Assembly: GCA_002455425.1 (NCBI GenBank)
Contig: DKKT01000092.1
Span: 1-46,137 of the forward strand
Length of the DNA: 46,137 nucleotides
DNA from: Chthonomonas sp. UBA6659
GTDB taxonomy: Bacteria; Armatimonadota; Fimbriimonadia; Fimbriimonadales; Fimbriimonadaceae
Reading direction: 5' to 3'
Shown here: in pieces, positions 26,522 through 35,130 of the stretch
How the letters are laid out: every line of letters begins with the position of its first letter
Numbering within the stretch: the stretch's first letter is position 1
Program-made: the position numbers and the translations under genes
The notes under the pieces: model-generated
What the model was told of the DNA's origin: nothing
Database searches by the model: none
Seen by the model: the letters and a program-made list of their open reading frames with translations, nothing else

Positions 26522-27109
26522 TCACACTTTCGCGAATCGGTGATCCAGGAGTTTCCGCAGCGCTTCGGGATAGGCTTTGCGCTCGAGTTTGTGGACCCGT
26601 TCGGCGAGTGATTCCGGGGTGTCGTCGGGCTCAACAGGACATGTGCACTGGAGCAGGATCGCACCTTCGTCGTAGGCTTCGGTCACGAAGTGGACGGTAC
26701 ATCCGGATTCCTGATCGCCGGCGGCGAGTACAGCCTCGTGCACATGACGCCCGAACATCCCTTTACCGCCATGCCTTGGTAGGAGCGCGGGGTGGATGTT
26801 GACGATCCGCCCGGCGTAAACCCGGACGACGCGGATTGGGAGCAGGCGGAGGAACCCGGCGAGGCAGACGGCGTCGACGCGCTCTTCCTCGAACAGGTTC
26901 AAGAGAGCGTCCGCGTAGCCCGTATGGGTGGGATCGAGCGCTATGGTGTCGAGCCCGAGTTCGCCGGCCCGCTGCGCCGCCGGGCAACCCTCGCGCGGAG
27001 CCACGACGACAGCGACTTCGGCATGCAATGCTCCTCGGGAGCAGGCGAGCGCGATCGACTCCATGTTCGAGCCGCGGCTGTTCGGGCCGACGAGGATCGC
27101 GAGACGCAC
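26522..27109 (-). CDS. purN: Phosphoribosylglycinamide formyltransferase (purine synthesis)
   Basis: An approximately 195-residue GART enzyme transferring formyl from 10-formyl-tetrahydrofolate to glycinamide ribonucleotide in purine biosynthesis. Catalytic residues are Asn104 and His106 in IVNIHPALLP and Asp147 in VTEAYDEGAI; the family's 5'-phosphate loop appears as SRGSNMES. The variant GGKGMFGRHVHEAV occurs in a subset of the family. GTG 27109 (MRLAILV-like opening) is preferred; GTG 27112 is also possible, and GTG 27139 is unlikely because it overlaps the tail of the ilvC terminator. Coupled transcriptionally to nothing certain; PEP-CTERM gene follows after 122 bp. Confidence 0.93.
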   Translation of the reverse strand: MRLAILVGPNSRGSNMESIALACSRGALHAEVAVVVAPREGCPAAQRAGELGLDTIALDPTHTGYADALLNLFEEERVDAVCLAGFLRLLPIRVVRVYAGRIVNIHPALLPRHGGKGMFGRHVHEAVLAAGDQESGCTVHFVTEAYDEGAILLQCTCPVEPDDTPESLAERVHKLERKAYPEALRKLLDHRFAKV

Positions 27110-27136
27110 CACCGCATGGTTGTACCCACCCTTACT

Positions 27137-27176
27137 CACAAGAAGGCCGATCCGCGAGGAGGGTTGCGGATCGGCC
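27137..27176 (-). terminator. Rho-independent terminator between ilvC and purN
   Basis: Minus-strand arms GGCCGATCCGC and GCGGATCGGCC pair perfectly over 11 bp (27145-27155 with 27166-27176), loop of 10 nt, followed by TTCTTGT. It lies downstream of ilvC and ahead of purN, so the two are probably separate transcripts or purN is attenuated. Confidence 0.8.
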
Positions 27177-27272
27177 GTGGGCGAAATGAGGAACTGGTGG
27201 GACCCCTTTCGAAGAAGACGCGTACCGGCGACGGATTGGGTGGGACGCTCGCCGCCTAGAGGTTATTCCTTG

Positions 27273-28301
27273 TTAAGGATCGGTTTGTGACGCAATTTTG
27301 CGGTGTTGTTCATTTTCAGGGTCTATTCCGAGCTCCCGGCGGATTTCCGCCCCGATCGCGCCCGAGCCGTGGGCGGCCTCTTCGGCCTCCAGTCGCTGCA
27401 TGTGCGGGAGTCCTGCTGCGTTCTCGGCGATCCAGTCCCGCGCGAAAGAGCCGTCCTGGATGGCGCGAAGGAGCTCGCGCATCGAAGCGCGGGCCTCCGG
27501 CCCGATCACTTTCGGTCCCGCCGTCAGGCCCCCCCACGCCGCCGTTTCGCTGATCGCGCTCCGCATTCCCGCCAGTCCGCGCTCGTAGAGCAGGTCCGTG
27601 ATCAGTTTCGCTTCATGGAGACACTCGAAGTAGGCGACCTCCGGATGGTAGCCGGCTTCGACCAAGGTGTCGTAGCCGGCTTTGACCAACTCGGGGATGC
27701 CCCCACAGAGGACGGCTTGCTCGCCGAAGAGATCGGTCTCGGTCTCCTCGCGAAACGACGTCGCGAGGAGGAGCGCACGCGCGGACCCGATTCCCCACGC
27801 GTAGCTGAGCGCAAGGTCGAGGCCCCCTCCGCCGGCATCCTGGTGGAGTCCGATCAAGGCGGCCAGTCCGCTTCCCGCTTCGTACTCGGCGCGGAGGCGG
27901 GGTCCTGGCCCCTTCGGCGAGACGAGCAGGACGTCGACGTCTCGGGGAGCGACGATCGTCCCGTACCGGATGTTGAAGCCGTGAATGAAGACGAGCGCCT
28001 GCCGCGCGCGGAGCGCAGGAGCGATCTCCCGGCTGAAGATCGCCGCCATCGGGACGTCCGGCACGGCGAGGACGATCACGTCGGCCCAGCCGGCGACTTC
28101 GGGGACGGGCAAGACCTCGAATCCCATCGCTTCGGCCCGTGTCCGGCTCGGGCTGCCCGCATAGAGGCCGATGCGGACCTCGACCCCGCTGTCTCGCAGA
28201 TTCAGCGCATGGGCATGGCCCTGGCTGCCGAACCCGATCACGCCGACACGCCGAGAAAGAATCAGATTCGGGTCGATCACCCTCGGGTCGAAGACGGCCA
28301 C
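27273..28301 (-). CDS. ilvC: Ketol-acid reductoisomerase (NADP+), class I short form
   Basis: A 342-residue acetohydroxyacid isomeroreductase, the second step of valine/isoleucine synthesis. It has the NADPH fold VGVIGFGSQGHAHALNLRDSG, HGFNIRYG, the SPKGPGPRLRAEYE segment, the metal-binding EETETDLFGEQAVLCGG, and YFECLHEAKLITDLLYE. It starts with GTG 28301, one base after the TGA of the upstream secreted-protein gene, so the two are co-transcribed. No ilvB/ilvN/ilvD neighbour is present in the window. A terminator follows. Confidence 0.97.
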   Translation of the reverse strand: MAVFDPRVIDPNLILSRRVGVIGFGSQGHAHALNLRDSGVEVRIGLYAGSPSRTRAEAMGFEVLPVPEVAGWADVIVLAVPDVPMAAIFSREIAPALRARQALVFIHGFNIRYGTIVAPRDVDVLLVSPKGPGPRLRAEYEAGSGLAALIGLHQDAGGGGLDLALSYAWGIGSARALLLATSFREETETDLFGEQAVLCGGIPELVKAGYDTLVEAGYHPEVAYFECLHEAKLITDLLYERGLAGMRSAISETAAWGGLTAGPKVIGPEARASMRELLRAIQDGSFARDWIAENAAGLPHMQRLEAEEAAHGSGAIGAEIRRELGIDPENEQHRKIASQTDP

Positions 28302-28302
28302 G

Positions 28303-28920
28303 TCAGGAACCGTCCAAGTTCACGAGGATCTCCGAGACGATCGGCTTGGCCTTGCGGACGAGGGAATTGTCGCTTGAGATCGTTCGCTCGCCGGAGATGG
28401 CGGCAAAGTTACCGACCGCCTCGACTCGGCTCGGATCCAACCGGACCGACGTCCGCGCCATGCCACGCTGCAAATTGCCCTTGCGCCAACTCTGAATGTA
28501 GCCGCCGTAATCCCAACCGAAACCGCTCATCGTGAAAGCGCGCCCGTTCAGCCGCTCGAGCGTTTCCAGGGACGTCCCCATCCCGATGCCTTTGGCGGTG
28601 CGCCAGCGGCTCTTCGCCTCCCGGATGCGAACGGCCTCGACGGTCTTGCGGCCCTTGACGACCTTCCAGATCACTTCGACGCGGTTGCGCGGGTCGTTCG
28701 GGAAGACGGTCGCTCCGTCGAGGGTCGTCCCCTCCGGTCCTGGAATCGTCCCGTCTTCGACGCTGGTGGCCCCGTAGGCTTTCTTGAGTGCAGCCGGCGT
28801 CATTCCCTTCTTGATGAGTCCGACCCGAACCCCGGGGACGATGGTTCGATCGGATGCGGACTGAGAGAACACAGGTCCGGCAAGGCACGCCAGAGCAAGC
28901 ACGAGGAGAGAACGCTGCAT
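28303..28920 (-). CDS. Secreted protein of unknown function (GFGWDY family pattern)
   Basis: A 205-residue protein with signal peptide QRSLLVLALACLAGPVFSQS from ATG 28920. The mature chain contains IVPGVRVGLIKKGMTPAALKKAYG, then FPNDPRNRVEVIWK, GIGMGTSLETLERLNGRAF, and GFGWDYGGYIQSW; I recall a similar pattern in uncharacterised exported proteins of other phyla, without known function. The start is 37 bp from the divergent pxpB start. The downstream ilvC begins one base after its stop, yet the products appear unrelated, so coupling may be coincidental. Confidence 0.7.
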   Translation of the reverse strand: MQRSLLVLALACLAGPVFSQSASDRTIVPGVRVGLIKKGMTPAALKKAYGATSVEDGTIPGPEGTTLDGATVFPNDPRNRVEVIWKVVKGRKTVEAVRIREAKSRWRTAKGIGMGTSLETLERLNGRAFTMSGFGWDYGGYIQSWRKGNLQRGMARTSVRLDPSRVEAVGNFAAISGERTISSDNSLVRKAKPIVSEILVNLDGS

Positions 28921-28957
28921 GGCATCAGTATGTCTCGGGATCGGCCCATACTTCGCC

Positions 28958-29614
28958 ATGGTCATCGAGAACCTCGGCGATCGGGCGCTGCTGCTTCGCG
29001 AGCTTCCGGCAGAGCTTCGCCCTTGGCAGGCGGCCGCCTGTTTGCGCGCGGCGGCGATCCCTGGGGCCATCGAGGTGGTGTCGTCGTTCGCGACCGTCGC
29101 CGTCCTCTTCGAGGAGCCGGGTGACGAGGCGGAGCGTCAGGCCGCGGTCATGTTGGCGATCGGTGCCGGGGGAGCCGCTTCCCATGGGGCTCGCCGATTC
29201 GAGGTGCCCGTGTGCTACGAGTTGGGGGAGGACCTCGATGCCGTCGCCGGTGAACTCGGACGGACCGCGACCGAAGTGATCGCGTTCCACACGGGTACCG
29301 AGTATGAGGTTCAGGCCATTGGTTTCCGACCGGGGTTCCCCTACCTGGGCTATTTGCCGCCGGAATTGGCCGGGGTCGCTCGTCGACCGAGTCCGCGTCC
29401 GCGAGTTCCGGCGGGCTCGATCGGGATCGCACGGGATCAAACCGGGATTTACCCCGAGGCGTGCCCTGGGGGTTGGGCGCTCATCGGTCGTACTCCGTAC
29501 TCGATCGTGGATGTGGGGCGCGCTTGGTTTCCCCTGTCGCCCGGGGACCGCATCCGGTTCCGCTCGATCGACCGCAACGAGTTCGAGCGTCTTCAGGGTG
29601 AGGCGCTCGCATGA
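28958..29614 (+). CDS. pxpB: 5-oxoprolinase subunit B
   Basis: A 218-residue KipI/PxpB-type protein. The start ATG 28958 gives the family opening VIENLGDRALLLREL (an extended start at 28919 overlaps the divergent gene). Conserved parts are HTGTEYEVQAIGFRPGFPYLGYLPPELAGVARRPSPRPRVPAGSIGIARDQTGIYPEACPGGWALIGRTP in shortened form here: FRPGFPYLGYL, RPRVPAGSIGIA, and PGGWALIGRTP. With PxpA and PxpC it forms the ATP-dependent enzyme hydrolysing 5-oxo-L-proline (pyroglutamate) to glutamate, removing a damage metabolite. It overlaps pxpA by 4 bp (ATGA). Confidence 0.95.
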   Translation: MVIENLGDRALLLRELPAELRPWQAAACLRAAAIPGAIEVVSSFATVAVLFEEPGDEAERQAAVMLAIGAGGAASHGARRFEVPVCYELGEDLDAVAGELGRTATEVIAFHTGTEYEVQAIGFRPGFPYLGYLPPELAGVARRPSPRPRVPAGSIGIARDQTGIYPEACPGGWALIGRTPYSIVDVGRAWFPLSPGDRIRFRSIDRNEFERLQGEALA

Positions 29615-30303
29615 GGTGCCGCGATCTCAACGTCGATATCGGAGAGGGCTTACCGTTCGACGGGGCTCTCCTTGAAATCGCGACGAGCGCGAACATCGCC
29701 TGCGGCGTCCATGCCGGATCGTGGGACCTGACGATCGCCACGATCGAGCTTTGCCGGGCGCACGGGGTTCGGATCGGGATCCATCCCGGGTTTCCTGATC
29801 GCGCCTCGATGGGGCGGCGGGTCCTGTCCGCCGAAGAGGTCGAGTACGCCCAGTCGAGCCTCGTCGAGCAGGTCGAACGGTTCCTCGCGATCGCACCCGA
29901 AGCCGCCTACGTCAAACCCCACGGCGCGTTCTACACGATGGGGATGGACCCCCGGTCGCAGGCGCGAGACGCGGCTCTCGCCGCGCTGTGCGCGGTCCTC
30001 GAATCGACCCGTCTGCCTTTGATGACGATCGAGGGGACTCCGTCCGCCTATCTGGCAGCGGAGATCGGGGTCGGCGTCATTGCGGAGGGATTTGCCGATC
30101 GGGCGTACCAAGCCGACGGCACACTCGTGTCCCGCGGAGAACCGGGTGCGGTCCTCGAAGACCCGGCCGCGATCGAGGCCCAGGTGGCGCGGCTCGCCGA
30201 CCAGGTCGATTCGATCTGCCTTCACGGCGACAACCCCGGGTGCGTCGAGTTTGCCCGCCGGGTGCGCGCGAGGTTGAGCGCGCTTGAGGGGACGTGGCCC
30301 TGA
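29611..30303 (+). CDS. pxpA: 5-oxoprolinase subunit A (LamB/YcsF family)
   Basis: A 230-residue LamB/YcsF protein, the metal-dependent hydrolase-like subunit of 5-oxoprolinase. Diagnostic strings include LNVDIGEGLPFDGALLEIATSANIACGVHAG, RIGIHPGFPDRASMGRR, AYVKPHGAFYTMG, EGFADRAYQADGTLVSRGEPGAV and the ending CLHGDNPGCVEFARRVR. A short deletion relative to longer homologues is not evident. It overlaps pxpB by 4 bp and pxpC by about 10 bp, so the three are translationally coupled. Confidence 0.96.
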   Translation: MRCRDLNVDIGEGLPFDGALLEIATSANIACGVHAGSWDLTIATIELCRAHGVRIGIHPGFPDRASMGRRVLSAEEVEYAQSSLVEQVERFLAIAPEAAYVKPHGAFYTMGMDPRSQARDAALAALCAVLESTRLPLMTIEGTPSAYLAAEIGVGVIAEGFADRAYQADGTLVSRGEPGAVLEDPAAIEAQVARLADQVDSICLHGDNPGCVEFARRVRARLSALEGTWP

Positions 30304-31199
30304 TCATCCGAGAGCTGTGGGGCCATGCGGCCCTTCAGGATGCGGGGCGGCGCGGCCGGCGTCACGTGGGGGTACCCGAATCGGGTCCTTTCGACCGCGT
30401 CGCTTGGCAACTGGCGAACGCCGTCGTCGGCAACGGCGAGCCCCTTGCCGCGATCGAACTCGCGTTCGGCGAGATCGCCCTCGAGTCGACCGAACACCAC
30501 CGCGTCGGAGTCGTCGGTGCGGCCGAGCGGGTTTGGGTCGACGACCTCGCGTTCCCCGCCCGGACCGCGTTGACGATCGGTCCCGGTAGCACGCTTCGGA
30601 TCGCCGGACCGGCGTACGGGGCCCGCACGCAGATCGCGGTCGAGGGCGGGTTCCGCGGGCGGCTGGTCCTCGGCAGTGTGTGCGGAGAGGTCCTGGCCCG
30701 CGGTGTTCGGCTGGACGCGCAACGAGCCGAGCGCGACCGGGGGCCCATGCGCCTCGCCATCGATGACGACGCCATCGCGCCATGGCGCGACGACGGACCG
30801 ATTCGCGTTGTCCGCGGCCCCCACGCGGCCGAGTATGAGGCCTCGGTCGACGATGCGACCTACGCCGTGAATCCGGTTTCGGACCGGCTGGGGATCCGTC
30901 TCGATGGCCCCGACCTCGGTCGTCTCGAGGACCTCCCGAGTTTTCCGGTCACGTTCGGCTCGATCCAGATCACCCACGCCGGAACACCGATCGTGCTCGG
31001 CCCGGACGGCCCCACGATCGGTGGCTATCCGGTGGCCGCCGTCGTCATCACCGCCGATCTCGATCGCTTGGCCCACTTGACGCCGGGCCATGCCGTTCGC
31101 TTTCAGACCGTGAGCCAAGGCGAGGCTGCGGAGGCCTACCGCCAACGGAGCGAGAAACTCGAACGCTGGCTCCGGCGCATCGCCTTGGCCGTTGCCTAA
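30294..31199 (+). CDS. pxpC: 5-oxoprolinase subunit C (KipA/biotin-dependent carboxyltransferase-like)
   Basis: A 301-residue AHS2/KipA-family protein starting at GTG 30294, overlapping pxpA. Seen are LQDAGRRGRRHVGVPESGPFDRVAWQLAN, VEGGFRGRLVLGS, and near the C-terminus NPVSDRLGIRLDGP, GSIQITHAGTPIVLGPDGPTIGGYPVAAVV. Completes the PxpBAC complex; a pxpC without the others would be ambiguous, but the whole set is here. No terminator is apparent; the next gene converges 1 bp away. Confidence 0.95.
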   Translation: MALIIRELWGHAALQDAGRRGRRHVGVPESGPFDRVAWQLANAVVGNGEPLAAIELAFGEIALESTEHHRVGVVGAAERVWVDDLAFPARTALTIGPGSTLRIAGPAYGARTQIAVEGGFRGRLVLGSVCGEVLARGVRLDAQRAERDRGPMRLAIDDDAIAPWRDDGPIRVVRGPHAAEYEASVDDATYAVNPVSDRLGIRLDGPDLGRLEDLPSFPVTFGSIQITHAGTPIVLGPDGPTIGGYPVAAVVITADLDRLAHLTPGHAVRFQTVSQGEAAEAYRQRSEKLERWLRRIALAVA

Positions 31200-31200
31200 C

Positions 31201-31716
31201 CTACATCTTCATCGGCTTGCCGTCGATCTTCACGGTCTCGTTCAGGTCCTTGCTCGAGATGCACATCCAGCCTTTTGCGGTCTTCTCCCAGACCGAGCTG
31301 CTGGTGGAGTTCACTTCGAGCTTCGACGTCTTCTTGGGATCCTGCATGTTGGGCATGGTCGCCACCATCACGAAGGTCTCCTTCGAGGTGGCCTTGTTGC
31401 CCGTCACCTTCACGTTCGAGATCGTCATCGACATCTTCGAGACGGACTTGAGCATCGCGAACTGGACCTTCATCTGCGCGAGCCAGTCATTGAGCTTCAT
31501 CGTCTCACCGTTGGCCCGGGTGTAGACGAACTTGGGTGAGAAGTTAGCTTTCAGCACGCTTTCGGCCTGGGTGTAGTCCTTCCGCATGACCGCTTTAGTG
31601 AAGTCGTTCATGCCGGCCTGGACGCGCTTCGTCATGTCCTTAGCCTCATCGGCCCGAACGATGGCGATCCCGCCGGCGAGGGCGAGGAGAGCGATCCCGC
31701 GAGAAATGTGTTTCAT
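31201..31716 (-). CDS. Secreted NTF2-like/DUF4440-type protein
   Basis: An approximately 171-residue exported protein from ATG 31716 with signal peptide KHISRGIALLALAGGIAIVRA. The mature domain (about residues 25-170) has the helix AGMNDFTKAVMRKDYTQAESVLKANFSPKFVY, then strands with SMTISNVKVTGNKATSKETFVMVATMP and VNSTSSSVWEKTAKGWMCISS. This matches the cone-shaped NTF2-like fold, which often binds small ligands or acts as a scaffold. Function is unknown. It is divergent from ileS and converges with pxpC. Confidence 0.6.
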   Translation of the reverse strand: MKHISRGIALLALAGGIAIVRADEAKDMTKRVQAGMNDFTKAVMRKDYTQAESVLKANFSPKFVYTRANGETMKLNDWLAQMKVQFAMLKSVSKMSMTISNVKVTGNKATSKETFVMVATMPNMQDPKKTSKLEVNSTSSSVWEKTAKGWMCISSKDLNETVKIDGKPMKM

Positions 31717-31795
31717 ATGCCGAATCCATTCGCGTTCGACCGTGCCCGGTCCTGCCCGGCTGGGACCCCCCGACCCCGGTAAACTGTGAATTCCC

Positions 31796-34567
31796 ATGAA
31801 CCTCGAGTTGGACCTCAAAAGCACCCTCAACTTGCCTGATTCGGACTTCACGATTCCGATGAAGGCCGATCTCGGCACCCGCGAGCCGAGCATTCTTTCG
31901 GATTGGGGCGAGGCCAAGATCTATCACGCGATTCTCGAGGCGAGGAAGGACTCGCCGACGTTCGTACTTCACGACGGTCCCCCGTACACGAACAGCCCGA
32001 TCCATATTGGGACGGCGATGAACAAGATCCTCAAGGACTTCGTGGTCAAGTCGCGCTCGCTGATGGGCTACCGAGCCCCGTACGTGCCCGGCTACGACAA
32101 CCACGGGTTGCCGATCGAGCAGGCTGTGATGAAGGTGTTCCACGAGAAGGGCGAGAAGCCCGATGTCGACACCCTGCGCAAGGCGTGCCGCGAACACGCT
32201 CGAAAGTACATCGACATCCAGACCCAGCAGTTTCAGCGCCTCGGCATCTTCGGCCTTTGGGAGCGACCCTATGCGACGATGGACTTTCGGTATGAGGCCG
32301 AGATCGTTCGTGTGTTCAAGCGGATGGTCGAGCAGGGCGTCGTGTATCGAGGTCTTCGGCCGGTCATGTGGAGCCCGACTTCGCAGACCGCTCTTGCCGA
32401 CACCGAGATCGTCTACCAGGAAGGCCATGTCAGCAAAGCGATCACCGTTCGGTTCCCGCTGAGGGAGGACTTCAACGGCTGGTCGCAGGGCCGCGAGAAC
32501 GTCTCCACGATCATCTGGACGACGACGCCCTGGACGATTCCCGCGAACCTGGCGGTCGCGTTCCACCCGATGCTGAACTACGCCGTCGTCCGGGTCGGCC
32601 ACGACCACTACCTCCTGCTCCGCGACCTCGTCGAGAAGACGATGGCGGCGATCGGCTTCGACGAGTACGAAATCGTCGAGGAGTTGCTCGGTCTCAGCCT
32701 CGAGCACTCGGTGTTCAAGCATCCGATCTTCGACCGCGACTCCGTCGCGGTTCTTGCCGACTATGTCACCACGGAAGATGGCACGGGTGTCGTCCACACG
32801 GCTCCGGGGCACGGTCGCGAGGACTTCATGACCGGGGTGAAGTACGGCTTGCCGGTCCTCTGTCCGGTCGACGCGCGCGGCATGATGACCGAAGAGGCGG
32901 GCGAGTTCGCGGGGATGTCGTACCTCGAGTGCGACGGTCGGGTCGTCGCCCGCCTGGAAGAGGTCGGCAATCTGCTGGCGGTGAGCGACTACGTCCACAG
33001 CTATCCCTATGCCGAGCGGGATGGTAAGCCGGTCATCTTCCGAGCGACCGAGCAGTGGTTCATCTCGATGGATCAGGACCACCTCCGCAGGCGCATGCTT
33101 GAGGAGATCGACCGTGTCTCGTGGATTCCGGACTCGGCCAAGGGGCGCATCACGGCGATGATCGCGAATCGCCCCGATTGGTGTATCTCGCGGCAGCGGC
33201 CGTGGGGCGTCGGCATTCCGGTCTTTTACGGGGCCGAAAGCGGCAAGCCGGTCCTCGACCCGGTTCTGATCGAACGCGTCGCACTGTTGATCGAACAGGA
33301 AGGGAGTGACGCGTGGTTCACCCAACCGGCCAGGGCGATGCTGCCCGAAGGCTATCGGCATCCCGAGACCGGTGAGACGGAGTTCCGGAAGGAGACCGAC
33401 GTCTTCGACGTATGGTTCGACAGCGGGGCCACCTCGCTTTGCGTTCTCGAAGGGCGTGTCGAGCCCCAATGGCGTGAGCCGTGGCCGGCCGATCTCTATC
33501 TAGAGGGTTCCGACCAGCATCGAGGCTGGTTCAACACGTCGCTCATCATCGGCACTGTGACGCGGGGCTCCGCCCCCTACAAACAGGTGCTCACCCACGG
33601 GTTCACCCTCGATGAGGAGGGCCGTAAGATGTCGAAGCGGCTGATGAACGCTCTCGACCCCGATACGCTCTGTACGGAGTACGGTGCCGACGTCGTTCGC
33701 CTTTGGGTCTCGGGCGTCGAGTACACCAGCGACGTCAAGCTCGGCGAAAACATCCTCAAGCAGGTTGGCGAGAGCTACCGCCGCTTGCGCAACACGCTTC
33801 GCTTCCTGCTCGCGAACCTGGACGACTACGATGGGGATCGGCCAAGCGAGGTTCTCGAACCCGACTTGTGGATCGTCGAGCAGGTCGATCTTCTCGTCGA
33901 GGACTGCCTTGAGCGCTACGCCGGCTATGACTTCGGGGGCGTCATCAACGGCGTCCACAGCTTCTGCGTCAAGCAGCTCTCCCAGTTCTATCTCGACGCG
34001 ATCAAGGACAGGATGTACTGCGACGGTCGCGATTGGCCGAGCCGCCGCTCGGCCCAATGGGCCTGCCATGACGTGCTTCTCAAACTCGTGAAGCTCCTCA
34101 CCCCGATCCTCGTATTCACGAGCGAAGAGGTCTATGCCCGCATCCCCGGCACCGACAAGAAGAGCAGCGTCCACCTCGAGACCCTGGAGGCGCCCGACCG
34201 TGACCGGCTCGACGCGATCGAGGGCAACAGCCGACAGGCCCGCTTCGCCTTTCTTCTCGATACAAGAGCCGCGGTGTTCGCTCAGTTCGAAACTTGGAAG
34301 TCGGAGGTGGACACGAAGGATTCCCAGGACGTCGTCCTGATCCTACGTGATCGTGCCGATCTTGTGGAGACGCTTCAGGAGTTCGGCGACGATCTAGCGA
34401 ACCTGATGAAGTTCAGCGCTGTGGAATGCGAAGTCGGCGACCCCCAGATCGCGTTCCGACCGTCGGTGTTTTTGAAGTGCAAGCGGTGCCGCCTGACTCG
34501 CGCAAACGTGCAAATGGTCGGAGACGTGCCTCTCTGCCCGAGGTGTCGCAAGGTGGTCGGCGCTTGA
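31796..34567 (+). CDS. ileS: Isoleucyl-tRNA synthetase
   Basis: A 923-residue class I synthetase for isoleucine. The HIGH signature appears as SPIHIGTAMNK (His70), the editing domain lies between about residues 180 and 420 with STIIWTTTPWTIPANLAVAF, and KMSKR occurs at Lys611 in EEGRKMSKRLMNALDP, where KMSKS is the usual form. The C-terminal zinc finger is present as CKRC and CPRC. The ATG 31796 fits the opening NLELDLKSTLNLP. A TAAACT hexamer lies 11 bp upstream, but no good -35 is visible. The stop overlaps lspA (TTGA). Confidence 0.97.
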   Translation: MNLELDLKSTLNLPDSDFTIPMKADLGTREPSILSDWGEAKIYHAILEARKDSPTFVLHDGPPYTNSPIHIGTAMNKILKDFVVKSRSLMGYRAPYVPGYDNHGLPIEQAVMKVFHEKGEKPDVDTLRKACREHARKYIDIQTQQFQRLGIFGLWERPYATMDFRYEAEIVRVFKRMVEQGVVYRGLRPVMWSPTSQTALADTEIVYQEGHVSKAITVRFPLREDFNGWSQGRENVSTIIWTTTPWTIPANLAVAFHPMLNYAVVRVGHDHYLLLRDLVEKTMAAIGFDEYEIVEELLGLSLEHSVFKHPIFDRDSVAVLADYVTTEDGTGVVHTAPGHGREDFMTGVKYGLPVLCPVDARGMMTEEAGEFAGMSYLECDGRVVARLEEVGNLLAVSDYVHSYPYAERDGKPVIFRATEQWFISMDQDHLRRRMLEEIDRVSWIPDSAKGRITAMIANRPDWCISRQRPWGVGIPVFYGAESGKPVLDPVLIERVALLIEQEGSDAWFTQPARAMLPEGYRHPETGETEFRKETDVFDVWFDSGATSLCVLEGRVEPQWREPWPADLYLEGSDQHRGWFNTSLIIGTVTRGSAPYKQVLTHGFTLDEEGRKMSKRLMNALDPDTLCTEYGADVVRLWVSGVEYTSDVKLGENILKQVGESYRRLRNTLRFLLANLDDYDGDRPSEVLEPDLWIVEQVDLLVEDCLERYAGYDFGGVINGVHSFCVKQLSQFYLDAIKDRMYCDGRDWPSRRSAQWACHDVLLKLVKLLTPILVFTSEEVYARIPGTDKKSSVHLETLEAPDRDRLDAIEGNSRQARFAFLLDTRAAVFAQFETWKSEVDTKDSQDVVLILRDRADLVETLQEFGDDLANLMKFSAVECEVGDPQIAFRPSVFLKCKRCRLTRANVQMVGDVPLCPRCRKVVGA

Positions 34568-35130
34568 TCGGCGACGACCCGAAGGAAGCGCCTGCGCCGG
34601 TGCCGGCGCCCCCGCCGATCGAGGTCGCGAAGCCTCGGATCGGCCCGGGATTCTACATCGTGGTCGCGGTTCTGCTTCTCGCCCTCGACCAGATCGTCAA
34701 GGCGTGGGCGAGGGGGGCCCTGGTGCCCGGCGAGAAGATCGCGGTACCGTGGCCCGGGGTGTTCGAAATCACCCTAACCTACAACCACGGGATCGCGTTC
34801 GGCCTGTTCCAGGGTGCCGGAATCCTCTTTGCTCCGATCGCGCTCGGCATCACGGTCGGTACCACGTGGTATGTGTTCCGGCACCCCCACGAGGCGCGAC
34901 TGACTCACTTCGCGATGGGGATGCTCGCATCGGGAGCGATCGGTAATCTGATCGACCGGGTCTGGCTCGGCAAAGTCACCGACATGTTCTGGTTGCGGAT
35001 CATCGACTTTCCGGTGTTCAACATCGCCGATGCCTGCATCACCGTTTCGGCCGTCCTCCTCGGCATCCGCTGGATCTTCGAGCACAAGCCCCACGGCCGG
35101 CGGGCGACGCCGCCCGAACCGGGCAGTTAG
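34564..35130 (+). CDS. lspA: Lipoprotein signal peptidase (signal peptidase II)
   Basis: A 188-residue aspartic protease that removes lipoprotein signal peptides in the inner membrane. TTG 34564 overlaps the ileS stop (TTGA), giving translational coupling. Transmembrane segments lie at about 30-52, 82-100, 120-134 and 150-172. Catalytic aspartates Asp131 (GNLIDR) and Asp156 (VFNIADACI) are present, plus the YNHGIAFGLFQG motif. A proline-rich cytoplasmic leader (about residues 8-25) precedes TM1. It converges on the MarR gene with a 4-bp stop overlap (TTAG). Confidence 0.95.
   Translation: MIGDDPKEAPAPVPAPPPIEVAKPRIGPGFYIVVAVLLLALDQIVKAWARGALVPGEKIAVPWPGVFEITLTYNHGIAFGLFQGAGILFAPIALGITVGTTWYVFRHPHEARLTHFAMGMLASGAIGNLIDRVWLGKVTDMFWLRIIDFPVFNIADACITVSAVLLGIRWIFEHKPHGRRATPPEPGS

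Noticed and set aside
27303..28535. Plus-strand open frame of about 410 codons opposite ilvC
   Set aside because: Antisense to ilvC, without recognisable motifs.
31646..33469. Minus-strand open frame of about 607 codons opposite ileS
   Set aside because: Antisense to ileS; its residue composition is that of a reverse complement of a synthetase.
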